DNA of 64,000 bases. Origin: Neptuniibacter halophilus. Lineage in GTDB: Bacteria > Pseudomonadota > Gammaproteobacteria > Pseudomonadales > Balneatricaceae. Each line of letters opens with the position of its first letter. The stretch's first letter is position 1. Location: the NCBI RefSeq assembly GCF_030295765.1, contig NZ_AP027292.1:3100001-3164000 (forward strand). The letters are read 5' to 3'. Positions 37,087-46,256 of this stretch are shown here, one piece after another. Both the position numbers and the translations under genes were made by a program. The notes under the pieces are model-generated. The model saw only the letters and a program-made list of their open reading frames with translations, searched no databases and had not been told where the DNA came from.

Positions 37087-37115
37087 AATTATCATTTATT
37101 ATTTTTATGATAATT
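37087..37115. promoter_or_regulatory. LysR-type operator between VOC and LysR genes
   Basis: AATTATCAT (37087-37095) and ATGATAATT (37107-37115) are perfect 9-bp inverted repeats around an 11-bp AT-rich spacer, an ideal T-N11-A LysR box. It lies just before the LysR start, consistent with autoregulation, and 60 bp upstream of the divergent VOC gene. Confidence 0.72.
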
Positions 37116-37122
37116 AAGCGTG

Positions 37123-37992
37123 ATGATTAATGTTAATTGCCTGCGCAGCTTCTGCACATTGGTGGAAGTAGGCCACTTTACCCGCACCGCCGAACGTCTT
37201 CATATGACTCAGTCCGGCGTCAGTCAGCATGTGCGTAAACTGGAGGAGCAGTTGGGCACTGAACTGCTGTTAAGAGAGGGTAAGCAATTCTCTTTGACAG
37301 GGGCGGGGCAAAAGCTCTACAGGGAATCCAGGGAGATTCTGCAGGCGTTATCCAATCTGGAGCAAAAGGTGCGTGAAGATGCACCCTATGAAGGGGTTGT
37401 GCGACTGATGTCGCCGGGCAGTGTCGGGCTTAAACTGTATCCGCATCTCCTTGCATTACAGAGCAGGCATCCGGGTCTTGCTATCGATTATCGGTTTGCT
37501 CCCAATTCGGATGTTGAGCGAGCGATTGTAGAATCGGCGATTGATATTGGCTTCATGACATCCAAGTCGATGCAGGCCGGGGTCTGCAGCAGAGTCATAG
37601 CGCATGAGCCTCTGTTGCTGGTAACGCCAGATACTGTAGAGCATCCGGATTGGGCGCGTCTGCTGGAAATGGGGTTTATCGGTCACCCGGATGGTGAGCA
37701 TCATGCTGGTCTGTTACTGGCGGCCAATTATCCGGAGTTTCAGCACGTTCAGCAGTTTCCTTTCAGGGGCTTCTCAAATCAGGTTGGACTGATTCTGAAG
37801 CCGGTCAGTCTGGGGTTGGGCTTTACGGTATTACCGGCCCACGCGGTTGAAGCCTTTGACTGCCCTGATCAGATACGGGTTCATCAGCTCCCCGAGCCGG
37901 TCAGCGAAACGCTCTATCTCTGCAGTCGCTACAACCGGGTGCTGGAGAAACGAATGGACACGGTTATCGAAGCAGCGTTGCGCTGGCTCTGA
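37123..37992 (+). CDS. LysR-family regulator divergent from VOC gene
   Basis: 289 residues from the ATG at 37123 (GTG at 37120 is an alternative). The HTH at residues ~4-60 contains FTRTAERLHMTQSGVSQHVRKLE and ELLLREGKQFSLT. The effector domain starts near YEGVVRLMSPGSVGL. Given the operator at 37087-37115 it probably regulates itself and the VOC gene. The inducer is unknown. Confidence 0.87.
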   Translation: MINVNCLRSFCTLVEVGHFTRTAERLHMTQSGVSQHVRKLEEQLGTELLLREGKQFSLTGAGQKLYRESREILQALSNLEQKVREDAPYEGVVRLMSPGSVGLKLYPHLLALQSRHPGLAIDYRFAPNSDVERAIVESAIDIGFMTSKSMQAGVCSRVIAHEPLLLVTPDTVEHPDWARLLEMGFIGHPDGEHHAGLLLAANYPEFQHVQQFPFRGFSNQVGLILKPVSLGLGFTVLPAHAVEAFDCPDQIRVHQLPEPVSETLYLCSRYNRVLEKRMDTVIEAALRWL

Positions 37993-38060
37993 ATGACGTG
38001 CGCCGGCCCGGTGAGCTACCGGGTTAGTGCGTTTAATTCAAAGAGGCGCTCAATCCGTAG

Positions 38061-38223
38061 GGTGCAATAGCAGAGCGTATTGCACCGCATTGTTAATGTT
38101 TTAAATCGTATGCATGCCACCGGAACCGACGAACTACCGGGTCAGGCTGCGCTAACCCGGCCTGCGCGTTTAATTCAAATAGGCGCTCAATCCGTAGGGT
38201 GCAATAGCGAAGCGTATTGCACC
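38061..38223. repeat. Dispersed palindromic repeat, copy 2
   Basis: Unit C (38061-38086) and unit D (38198-38223) both read GGTGCAATAG...GTATTGCACC. They are separated by a ~111-bp spacer clearly homologous to that of copy 1 (GACGAACTACCGGG, CAGGCTGCGCTAACCCGG, TTTAATTCAAA). The same orientation as copy 1 makes the two a direct repeat around the VOC/LysR pair. Confidence 0.87.
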
Positions 38224-38234
38224 TGTCTGGTCCT

Positions 38235-39122
38235 CTAATTTCTGGCCTTGGTCTGACTGCGTAGCAGAATCAGGGTTGCCATCACCACCAGGCAACCACC
38301 GAACAGCACATTATTGCTCAGCGGTTCGCCGATCAGAGTAACCGCAATGATGATCGCCACCACCGGCTCCAGCGTGGAGATAATCGATGCATTGGCGGCG
38401 CCGGTTTTGGGTGAGCCGACGATGAAGGTGGCAATGGGCAGAATCGTGCCGAACAGGGCCAGACCGATAATGGCGTTCCAGCCTACCTGTGTGGCGGGCC
38501 AGCTCACCTCCTGAAGAGTGCTGGCCACGGCAAAGGTCAGCATGCACCCCAGCAGTACCAGACAAGCAGACTGAAGCGGGTAGCCGGGACCTGCCTTATG
38601 CGAACCGTAAATAATCGCGCTGCCGTAGCTGAATGCGGCAAACAGCGCCCAGAGAATCCCTTTCATATCGCCCTGCAGATCCATACCGGCGGTGACCGCC
38701 ACGCCGCTGAGTGCCAATGCAATACAAAGGATGTTGCTGCGGGTCAGCGGCTCTTTGAGTACCACGACAGAAAACAGCACCACAAATGCCGGAAACGAGA
38801 ACATCAGAATCACCGCCAGGCTGAATGAGGTGCTGTAGCTGGCGTTGTAGTAACCCATCGCCGCACCGGAGTAGCCGAGGCCAACCAACAGATATTGCAG
38901 GCAATGTTTCAGCGGCGGCATGGGCAGGCGACGCAGGCTGATCCAGCCCAGCATCAGGGCGCTGGCAATGGTGAAACGCAGAAACAGTAAACCGATCGGG
39001 TCGGCCTGATCGGCATAGGCAACCTGAGTAAAGAAAGGCTGCAGACCGTATCCGACAGCGGAGCAGAGCACAAACAGAAAGCCGGTCAGTTTCTCCCGGG
39101 GTGGAATTACCTGTGTTGCCAT
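38235..39122 (-). CDS. EamA/DMT-family transporter
   Basis: About 295 residues with ten hydrophobic segments and two EamA repeats (FVLCSAVGYGLQPFFTQVAY in the first, MKGILWALFAAFSYGSAIIYG in the second). The C-terminal half has STLEPVVAIIIAVTLIGEPL, a strong family signature. Drug/metabolite transporters of this type export amino acids or other metabolites. ATG at 39122 with GAGAT upstream is preferred to GTG at 39155. It is divergent from glyA with a 473-bp gap. Confidence 0.88.
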   Translation of the reverse strand: MATQVIPPREKLTGFLFVLCSAVGYGLQPFFTQVAYADQADPIGLLFLRFTIASALMLGWISLRRLPMPPLKHCLQYLLVGLGYSGAAMGYYNASYSTSFSLAVILMFSFPAFVVLFSVVVLKEPLTRSNILCIALALSGVAVTAGMDLQGDMKGILWALFAAFSYGSAIIYGSHKAGPGYPLQSACLVLLGCMLTFAVASTLQEVSWPATQVGWNAIIGLALFGTILPIATFIVGSPKTGAANASIISTLEPVVAIIIAVTLIGEPLSNNVLFGGCLVVMATLILLRSQTKARN

Positions 39123-39595
39123 AGCGGCGATCTCACGCAAATGAATTTGCCGCACATTAGCAAGGACAAAATATAACCAGCAATCAGAGAATGCTGCGCT
39201 GTCGCAGGCAGAATAATGGATGCCGTTTCTATATAAGTGGATTCAGGCTGGAGGCTGGCTGATTGCCTGTAACTTATTGTTATTTTTGGGTTTAGTCTGA
39301 TTTTTTTGCGTTATTAAAGCGGTCTTTCAGGCCCTTTTCAGGGTATCTGAATGGCCTGTCGTAAATTGACATTAGCAAGACGTATACGAGCATAGTGCCG
39401 CATCAGAGACTGGTTACTATGGCTGATATGGGAGTTGTTTAGCAAAACCTTAGGGTAATGAAGTCAGGGCTCTGTGTCGCAGATGCACCAAACGGCGTTT
39501 ACCTCCCGGACCGTTGCTCACTGCTTTAAGCAGGATCAACAGGAAACAATAACTACAACCCGATTAGATCTCGCCTGTTGGGTGAGGAGGTTTAA
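39123..39595. other. Long divergent intergenic region upstream of glyA
   Basis: A 473-bp stretch without a gene. It must hold the promoters for the EamA gene and for the glyA-sox operon, and in Pseudomonas the equivalent glyA-sox promoter is controlled locally. I see no clear riboswitch fold and cannot place a GbdR site with confidence. GAGGAGG lies 5 bp before the glyA ATG. Confidence 0.4.
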
Positions 39596-40858
39596 ATGTT
39601 TACGAAGAATGATCAGATTCAGGGCTACGATGACGCACTTTGGGCGGCTATCGGTAAAGAAGAAGTGCGTCAGGAAGAGCATATTGAGCTTATTGCCTCT
39701 GAAAACTACACCAGCCCGCGTGTCATGCAGGCGCAGGGTTCGGCGCTGACCAACAAGTACGCAGAGGGTTATCCGGAGAAGCGTTATTACGGTGGTTGCG
39801 AGTACGTCGACGTTGTAGAGCAGTTGGCGATTGATCGTGCAAAAGAGCTGTTTGGTGCTGAGTACGCCAACGTACAGCCACACTCCGGTTCTCAGGCTAA
39901 CGCAGCGGTTTACATGTCTCTGTGTGAGCCGGGCGATACGGTGCTGGGTATGAGTCTGGCCCACGGTGGTCACCTGACTCACGGTTCCCACGTTAACTTC
40001 TCCGGCAAGATTTACAACGCGGTTCAGTACGGTCTGAACGAAACAACCGGTGAGATTGATTACGATCAGGTTGAAGCGCTGGCGCTGGAACACAAACCAA
40101 AAATGATCGTTGCTGGCTTCTCTGCTTACTCCCGTGTGGTTGACTGGCAGCGGTTCCGCGATATCGCCGACAAAGTAGGCGCTTACCTGTTTGTTGATAT
40201 GGCTCACGTGGCAGGTCTGGTAGCGGCGGGTCTTTACCCGAACCCGGTTCCGGTTGCTGATGTTGTTACCACCACCACCCATAAAACCCTGCGTGGTCCA
40301 CGTGGTGGTCTGATTCTTTCCCGCGACAATGAGCTGGAGAAGAAACTGAATTCTGCCGTATTCCCGGGCGGTCAGGGCGGTCCTCTGATGCACGTGATTG
40401 CAGCGAAAGCGGTAGCGTTTAAAGAAGCGCTGGATCCTGAATTTAAACAGTACCAGGCGCAGGTTGTTAAAAACGCCAATGCGATGGCTGAAGTGCTGGT
40501 GGAGCGCGGTTTTGAAATCGTTTCCGGCGGTACCGATAACCACCTGTTCCTGCTGAGCCTGATCAAGCAGGGTCTGACCGGTAAAGATGCGGATGCGGCA
40601 CTGGGTCGCGCCAACATCACTGTGAACAAGAACGCGGTACCGGGCGATCCGCAGTCTCCGTTTGTGACCTCTGGTCTGCGTATCGGTTCTCCGGTTGTAA
40701 CCACTCGTGGCTTTAAAGAAGCGCAGTGTCAGACACTGGCGGGCTGGATCGCTGACATTCTGGATGTGCTGAATCAGCCAGAAGCGCTGGAAGCCAGGAT
40801 CGCTGAAGTCAAAGAGCAGGTGAAGGCGCTGTGTGCTGATTACCCAGTATACCGCTAA
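39596..40858 (+). CDS. glyA: Serine hydroxymethyltransferase (sox-linked copy)
   Basis: 420 residues, full length. Active-site Lys is in [14 protein letters not shown] (~K230). Other family segments are [28 protein letters not shown] and [13 protein letters not shown]. It converts glycine plus 5,10-methylene-THF to serine. Linked here to sarcosine oxidase, as in Pseudomonas PA5415, it consumes both products of sarcosine oxidation and feeds SdaA. It is the first gene of glyA-soxBDAG-purU. Confidence 0.95.
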   Translation: MFTKNDQIQGYDDALWAAIGKEEVRQEEHIELIASENYTSPRVMQAQGSALTNKYAEGYPEKRYYGGCEYVDVVEQLAIDRAKELFGAEYANVQPHSGSQANAAVYMSLCEPGDTVLGMSLAHGGHLTHGSHVNFSGKIYNAVQYGLNETTGEIDYDQVEALALEHKPKMIVAGFSAYSRVVDWQRFRDIADKVGAYLFVDMAHVAGLVAAGLYPNPVPVADVVTTTTHKTLRGPRGGLILSRDNELEKKLNSAVFPGGQGGPLMHVIAAKAVAFKEALDPEFKQYQAQVVKNANAMAEVLVERGFEIVSGGTDNHLFLLSLIKQGLTGKDADAALGRANITVNKNAVPGDPQSPFVTSGLRIGSPVVTTRGFKEAQCQTLAGWIADILDVLNQPEALEARIAEVKEQVKALCADYPVYR

Positions 40859-40886
40859 GCCAGTTATCAGAAATTAGAGAACAATA

Positions 40887-40911
40887 GGGCGGCTGGTGAG
40901 GCCGGTCGCCC
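40887..40911 (+). other. Intercistronic hairpin glyA-soxB
   Basis: GGGCGGCTGG (40887-40896) pairs with CCGGTCGCCC (40902-40911) over 10 positions including two G-U pairs, with a 5-base loop and no T-tract. Likely an mRNA processing or stability element inside the operon. Confidence 0.55.
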
Positions 40912-40930
40912 CAGAACGGGAGCTGATATT

Positions 40931-42184
40931 ATGCAGCACTATTCAGGTTTCGGACTGTTCAAGCACAGTCTGAGTCATCATGAAAACTGGCAGCGCGCCT
41001 GGCGTAACCCAACGCCAAAGAAAAAGTATGACGTCATTATTGTCGGTGGCGGTGGCCACGGTCTGGCGACAGCATACTATCTGGCGAAGCAGTTTGGTGT
41101 GACCAACGTAGCGGTAATCGAGAAGGGTTATCTGGGCGGTGGTAACACAGCACGTAACACCACTATCGTACGTTCTAACTACCTCTGGGATGAAGCAGCT
41201 CACCTGTATGAGCACGCGATGAAGTTGTGGGAAGGCCTGTCTCAGGACCTGAACTACAACGTCATGTTCTCCCAGCGCGGAGTGCTCAACCTGGGCCACA
41301 CCCTGCAGGATATGCGTGATATCGAGCGTCGTGTAAACGCTAACCGTCTGAACGGTATCGACGGCGAAGTGCTGGATGCCAAACAGGTTCAGGAACTGGT
41401 GCCACACATGGATTGTTCTGCGAATACCCGTTACCCGGTCATGGGTGCATCCTGGCAGCCACGTGCGGGTGTTGCCCGTCACGATGCGGTAGCCTGGGGC
41501 TTTGCCCGTGGTGCGGATGCGCATGGTGTTGACCTGATTCAGCAGACCGAAGTGACTGACCTGATCATTGAAGATGGCACCATTACCGGCGTTAAAACCA
41601 ACCGTTACGGCGAGATCAAAGCGGATCGCGTAGGTTGTGTTGTGGCCGGTAACTCCAGTGTGCTGGCGAATATGGCTGGTTTTGAACTGCCGCTGGAATC
41701 TCACCCGCTGCAGGCGCTGGTATCTGAGCCAATCAAACCGATTCTGGACACCGTTGTGATGTCCAACCACGTACACGGCTACGTCAGTCAGTCCGATAAG
41801 GGCGATCTGGTTATCGGTGCCGGTATCGATGGCTACAACGGTTACGGCCAGCGCGGTTCCTACCCGACGATTGAGCACACCGTGCAGGCGATTGTAGAGC
41901 TGTTCCCGATCTTCAGTCGTGTGCGCATGAACCGTCAGTGGGGCGGTATTGTAGATACCTGCCCGGATGCCTGTCCGATTATCAGTGACACCCCGGTTAA
42001 GAACCTGTTCTTCAACTGTGGTTGGGGTACCGGTGGCTTTAAAGCGACGCCGGGTTCCGGCAACGTTTTCGCCGCATCTCTGGCGAAAGGTGAAATGCAT
42101 GAGCTGGCTAAGCCATTCTCCATGTTCCGATTCCACAATGGCGCGCTGATCGATGAGCACGGCGCTGCTGGTGTAGCACACTAA
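40931..42184 (+). CDS. soxB: Sarcosine oxidase beta subunit
   Basis: 417 residues, the usual heterotetrameric SoxB length. The FAD-binding motif [18 protein letters not shown] is at ~residue 37. [25 protein letters not shown] follows, and [14 protein letters not shown] lies near the C-terminus. The beta subunit carries the flavin site that oxidatively demethylates sarcosine to glycine. It lies 14 bp upstream of soxD and is co-transcribed with glyA. Confidence 0.95.
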   Translation: MQHYSGFGLFKHSLSHHENWQRAWRNPTPKKKYDVIIVGGGGHGLATAYYLAKQFGVTNVAVIEKGYLGGGNTARNTTIVRSNYLWDEAAHLYEHAMKLWEGLSQDLNYNVMFSQRGVLNLGHTLQDMRDIERRVNANRLNGIDGEVLDAKQVQELVPHMDCSANTRYPVMGASWQPRAGVARHDAVAWGFARGADAHGVDLIQQTEVTDLIIEDGTITGVKTNRYGEIKADRVGCVVAGNSSVLANMAGFELPLESHPLQALVSEPIKPILDTVVMSNHVHGYVSQSDKGDLVIGAGIDGYNGYGQRGSYPTIEHTVQAIVELFPIFSRVRMNRQWGGIVDTCPDACPIISDTPVKNLFFNCGWGTGGFKATPGSGNVFAASLAKGEMHELAKPFSMFRFHNGALIDEHGAAGVAH

Positions 42185-42198
42185 GGGGAGGTTATCCG

Positions 42199-42495
42199 AT
42201 GTTTCATATCTACTGCCCGCATTGTGGCGAATACCGTGAAGAAGAAGAGTTCCACGCGGCTGGTCAGGCGCACATTGCGCGTCCACTGGACCCGGAAGCC
42301 TGCTCCGACAAAGAGTGGGGCGAATACATGTTCTTTCGTAAAAACCCGCGTGGTATCCACCATGAGCTTTGGGTACACGCTGCCGGTTGTCGCAAGTTTT
42401 TCAATATGACCCGCGACACCCAGACTTACGAAATCAAAGAAGTTTACAAGATTGGGGAACAGCCAACCGTGGTTGCCCAGTCTGCTGCTAAGTAA
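42199..42495 (+). CDS. soxD: Sarcosine oxidase delta subunit
   Basis: 98 residues. The CPHCGEYREEEEF motif near the N-terminus supplies zinc-ligand cysteines, and the downstream DKEWGEYMFFRKNPRGIHHELWVHAAGC-type region matches SoxD (read in two parts). It is a small zinc-binding structural subunit of tetrameric sarcosine oxidase. GGGGAGG lies upstream and soxA starts 13 bp downstream. Confidence 0.93.
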   Translation: MFHIYCPHCGEYREEEEFHAAGQAHIARPLDPEACSDKEWGEYMFFRKNPRGIHHELWVHAAGCRKFFNMTRDTQTYEIKEVYKIGEQPTVVAQSAAK

Positions 42496-42507
42496 AGGAG
42501 CGGCGAG

Positions 42508-45500
42508 ATGACACAGCAAAACCGCCTCCAGAACGGAGGTCGAATTGACCGTTCCAAGCCACTGAAATTCAGCTACAACGGCAAAAATTACAGCGGCTTT
42601 CAGGGTGATACGCTGGCCTCAGCGATGCTGGCAAACGGCATCGATATTGTAGGTCGTAGTTTTAAATACAGCCGTCCACGCGGCATCGTTGCGGCGGGTG
42701 CAGAAGAACCGAATGCGGTACTGCAGCTCGGTGCGACTGAAGCGACTCAGGTACCGAACGTCCGTGCGACCCAGCAGGAGCTGTTCGACGGTCTGGTATC
42801 GCAGTCCACTAACGGCTGGCCGAGCGTTGAAACTGACGTGATGAGCATGGTCGGTAAAGTGGGTGGCAGCATGATGCCACCGGGCTTCTACTACAAAACC
42901 TTTATGTTTCCGCAGTCTTTGTGGGATACCTACGAGTCGATGATTCGTAAGGCCGCGGGCCTTGGTCGTTCGCCTCTGGAAAATGATCCGGATACCTACG
43001 ACAAGGTAAACCAGCACTGTGACGTACTGGTAGTCGGTGCAGGCCCTGCGGGTCTGGCAGCAGCGCTGACCGTAGCGCGCAGCGGTGCCCGTGTGATTAT
43101 TGCCGATGAGCAGAGCGAATTCGGCGGTAGCCTGCTGAGCAGCAAAGAAACCCTGGATGGCAAGCCTGCCTCCGATTGGGTTAACTCGGTAGTTGAAGAG
43201 CTGAGCAGTTACAACGATGTTCAGATGCTGCCGCGTTCTACCGTAAATGGTTACCACGACCACAACTTTGTGACGATCCATCAGCGTTGCACCGATCACT
43301 TTGCGGATCGCGCACCGGACGGCCAGGTGCGTCAGCGCCTGCACCGGGTACGTGCCAAGTGGGTTGTGCTGGCGACCGGCGCGCATGAGCGTCCACTGGT
43401 TTACGCCAACAACGACGTACCGGGCTGCATGGTCTCTAACGCGGTTTCTACCTACATCAACCGTTACGGTGTGGTGCCGGGTAATGAACTGGTGGTGATG
43501 ACTACCAACGATTATGGCTATCAGGCCGCACTGGACTGGCACGATGCGGGTCGTAAAGTGGTGGCGGTTGTTGATACCCGTACCAACCCAACCGGTGACC
43601 GGGTGGCGGCAGCGCGTCAGCGAGGCCTGAATCTGGTAACAGGTGCGGCGGTAATCGAGGTTAAGGGCAGCAAGCGTGTTAACTCCGTTATGATCGCTCC
43701 GATCAGCCCTGAAGGCGATCGTGTTACAGGCTCTGTGGTTAAACTGAATGCCGATACTGTAGCTTCCTCCGGTGGCTGGAGCCCGGTCATTCACCTGTCA
43801 TGCCACACCGGCAGTCGTCCGGTATGGAATGAAGATGTCGTGGGTTTCCTGCCGGGACCTACCGTGCAGAAACAACTGACTGCAGGTGGCATTAACGGTA
43901 GCTATACCACCAGTAAAGCCCTGTTTGAAGGTATGAACGCAGGTCTGCAGGCGATCAATGAGCTGGGCCTCAGCGCATCTGAAGTGTCTCTGCCGGCAGC
44001 GGAAGCGGTGAAAGAGGGTGCACCAATGACCCTGTTCCACATTCCGCACCTGAAACCGACTTCACAGGCGCCTAAGCAGTTTGTGGATTATCAGACAGAC
44101 GTAACCGCAGCGGGCATTGAAGTGGCGTGCCGCGAAGGTTATGAGTCGATTGAGCACGTTAAGCGTTACACCGCGATGGGCTTCGGTACCGATCAGGGTA
44201 AGCTGGGTAACATCAATGGTATGGCGATTGCTGCGGCGGCGCTGAACAAGTCGATTCCGGAAACCGGTACCACAATCTTCCGCCCGAACTACACGCCGAT
44301 TACGTTCGGTGCGATTGCCGGTCGTGACTGTGGTGAGCTGTTCGATCCTAAGCGTTACACCGCGATGCACAAGTGGCATGTGGAGCAGGGTGCCAAGTTT
44401 GAGGATGTAGGCCAGTGGAAACGTCCATGGTACTACCCGAAAGCAGGCGAGAGCATGCAGGACGCGCTGAACCGTGAGTGTCTGGCGACCCGTGAGTCCG
44501 TTGGCATTCTGGATGCATCCACACTGGGTAAAATCGATATTCAGGGCCGTGATGCACGTGAATTCCTGGGCCGTGTTTACACCAACGCATGGGCTAAACT
44601 GGCGGTGGGCAAATGCCGCTACGGTCTGATGTGTGGTGAAGATGGTATGGTCTTCGACGACGGCGTGACCTCATGCCTCGGCGAGAACCACTTCCTGATG
44701 ACAACCACATCGGGCGGTGCTGCCCGTGTACTGGAATGGCTGGAGCTTTATCACCAGACTGAATGGCCGGAAATGGAGGTGTACTTCAACACCGTGACCG
44801 ATCACTGGTCTACGCTGACCATCTCTGGTCCGAATAGCCGCAAACTGCTGTCTGAACTGACTGACTGTGATCTGGCGAATGAAAACTTTGCCTTCATGGA
44901 CTGGAAACAGACCAGGGTTGCAGGGGTTCCGGCGCGTGTATTCCGGATCTCCTTTACCGGTGAGCTGTCTTACGAGATCAACGTTCAGGCTAACTACGGT
45001 CTGCATGTATGGGAAAAACTGTTCGAACACGGTGAGAAATACAACCTGACCCCATACGGTACCGAAACGATGCACATTCTGCGTGCTGAGAAAGGTTTCA
45101 TCATCGCCGGTCAGGACACCGATGGTTCGGTTCACCCTTACGATCTGGGCATGGGCTGGTGTGTATCCAACCAGAAACCGTTCAGCTTTATCGGTAAGCG
45201 CGGTATGTCCCGTGAGGACTGTGTACGTGAAGACCGTAAGCAACTGGTCGGCCTGAAAACCACCGATCCTAAAGTGGTGATCCCGGAAGGTGCACAGGGT
45301 GTATTTGATCCGAAAGCACCGATCCCGATGCCGATGGTAGGGCATGTCACTTCCAGCTACTGGAGTGCCAACCTGGGCCACAGCGTGGCGATGGGATTTG
45401 TTAAAGGCGGCCTCAACCGCATGGGTGAAAAAGTTTACTACCCACTGGCGAATGGCACTGTAATTGAGGCTGAAATTTGCAGCCCGATCTTCCTGGATCC

Positions 45501-45525
45501 AAAAGGGGAGCGTCAAAATGTCTGA
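42508..45525 (+). CDS. soxA: Sarcosine oxidase alpha subunit
   Basis: 1005 residues. In order: an N-terminal 2Fe-2S-ferredoxin-like domain (YSGFQGDTLASAMLANG), a central NAD/FAD domain (VVGAGPAGLAAALTVARSGA near residue 175 and ATGAHERPLVY), and a C-terminal GcvT-like folate-binding domain (from ~620; LTISGPNSRKLLSEL, FTGELSYEINV). This is the standard SoxA layout. The GcvT part transfers the released C1 unit to tetrahydrofolate. It overlaps soxG by 8 bp. Confidence 0.95.
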   Translation: MTQQNRLQNGGRIDRSKPLKFSYNGKNYSGFQGDTLASAMLANGIDIVGRSFKYSRPRGIVAAGAEEPNAVLQLGATEATQVPNVRATQQELFDGLVSQSTNGWPSVETDVMSMVGKVGGSMMPPGFYYKTFMFPQSLWDTYESMIRKAAGLGRSPLENDPDTYDKVNQHCDVLVVGAGPAGLAAALTVARSGARVIIADEQSEFGGSLLSSKETLDGKPASDWVNSVVEELSSYNDVQMLPRSTVNGYHDHNFVTIHQRCTDHFADRAPDGQVRQRLHRVRAKWVVLATGAHERPLVYANNDVPGCMVSNAVSTYINRYGVVPGNELVVMTTNDYGYQAALDWHDAGRKVVAVVDTRTNPTGDRVAAARQRGLNLVTGAAVIEVKGSKRVNSVMIAPISPEGDRVTGSVVKLNADTVASSGGWSPVIHLSCHTGSRPVWNEDVVGFLPGPTVQKQLTAGGINGSYTTSKALFEGMNAGLQAINELGLSASEVSLPAAEAVKEGAPMTLFHIPHLKPTSQAPKQFVDYQTDVTAAGIEVACREGYESIEHVKRYTAMGFGTDQGKLGNINGMAIAAAALNKSIPETGTTIFRPNYTPITFGAIAGRDCGELFDPKRYTAMHKWHVEQGAKFEDVGQWKRPWYYPKAGESMQDALNRECLATRESVGILDASTLGKIDIQGRDAREFLGRVYTNAWAKLAVGKCRYGLMCGEDGMVFDDGVTSCLGENHFLMTTTSGGAARVLEWLELYHQTEWPEMEVYFNTVTDHWSTLTISGPNSRKLLSELTDCDLANENFAFMDWKQTRVAGVPARVFRISFTGELSYEINVQANYGLHVWEKLFEHGEKYNLTPYGTETMHILRAEKGFIIAGQDTDGSVHPYDLGMGWCVSNQKPFSFIGKRGMSREDCVREDRKQLVGLKTTDPKVVIPEGAQGVFDPKAPIPMPMVGHVTSSYWSANLGHSVAMGFVKGGLNRMGEKVYYPLANGTVIEAEICSPIFLDPKGERQNV

Positions 45526-46189
45526 TATGAATGTACTGACACCAGAACAGATTGCAGCCACGAAAGCGGCGATCATGAATCAGGTCCCCGGAGCTGAGAT
45601 TCAGGGGCAGTCTCCGCTGCACCACGCTGATCTGGAAGGCTTGGCTAAGCTGGGCCCGACTCAGGGCGGCGTGACCCTGCGTGAACAGAAGCTGCTGGGT
45701 CATCTGACCCTGCGCTGCAACCCACAAAACCCAGAGCAGGTTGCTGCTGTTGAGAAGGTGCTGGGCGTGGCGCTGCCACTGCAGCCACTGACATCGGCAG
45801 AAAATGGCGACTATGCTATTCGTTGGATGTCACCGGATGAGTGGCTGATCACGGTACCGGGTCTGGAGACCTTTGATATCGAGACTCAGTTCCGCGACGT
45901 GATGACCGGCCACTACTCGCTGGTTAATGGCAGCGGCGGTTCCACCGTACTTGAGCTGTCCGGCCCGAACGTGGTGGATCTGCTGAAGAAATGTGTCCCG
46001 GTGGATCTGCACGCGTCTGAGTTCCCGGTAGGCAAAGTGGTTTCCACGGTGTTTGCCAAGAGCACAGCGACCGTTCGACGCAAGTCTGAACAGCAGTTTG
46101 AGCTGGTGATTCGTCGCAGCTTTGCTGACTACATCTGGCTCTGGATTCAGGATGCCAGCCGTGAATACGGCCTGGTGGTAGAAGCCTGA
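45518..46189 (+). CDS. soxG: Sarcosine oxidase gamma subunit
   Basis: 223 residues, starting at ATG 45518 (MSDMNVLTP) after AGGGGAG, inside the end of soxA. The SoxG fold, a GcvT-related structural subunit, is seen in YAIRWMSPDEWLITVPG and GSTVLELSGPNVVDLLKKCVP. It completes the B-D-A-G heterotetramer. A GNRA-looped hairpin follows before purU. Confidence 0.93.
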   Translation: MSDMNVLTPEQIAATKAAIMNQVPGAEIQGQSPLHHADLEGLAKLGPTQGGVTLREQKLLGHLTLRCNPQNPEQVAAVEKVLGVALPLQPLTSAENGDYAIRWMSPDEWLITVPGLETFDIETQFRDVMTGHYSLVNGSGGSTVLELSGPNVVDLLKKCVPVDLHASEFPVGKVVSTVFAKSTATVRRKSEQQFELVIRRSFADYIWLWIQDASREYGLVVEA

Positions 46190-46207
46190 TACCCGGATAA
46201 CGCGCAC

Positions 46208-46236
46208 GTGTCTGGCCCGGCAACGGGCCAGCACAC
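46208..46236 (+). other. Intercistronic hairpin soxG-purU
   Basis: CTGGCCCG (46212-46219), a GCAA tetraloop and CGGGCCAG (46224-46231) form a perfect stem, extended by GTGT/ACAC. There is no T-tract, so it is more likely a stabiliser or partial attenuator than a full terminator. Confidence 0.6.
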
Positions 46237-46256
46237 AGAATAATAATGAGGTTGCT

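Noticed and set aside
39160..39595. Possible glycine or folate riboswitch before glyA
   Set aside because: I could not find the conserved core of either aptamer; the length alone is not evidence.
40943..42286. Minus-strand open frame of 447 codons opposite soxB
   Set aside because: Mirror frame of a strongly conserved gene; no domain, no ribosome-binding site, and it runs across the soxB-soxD boundary.
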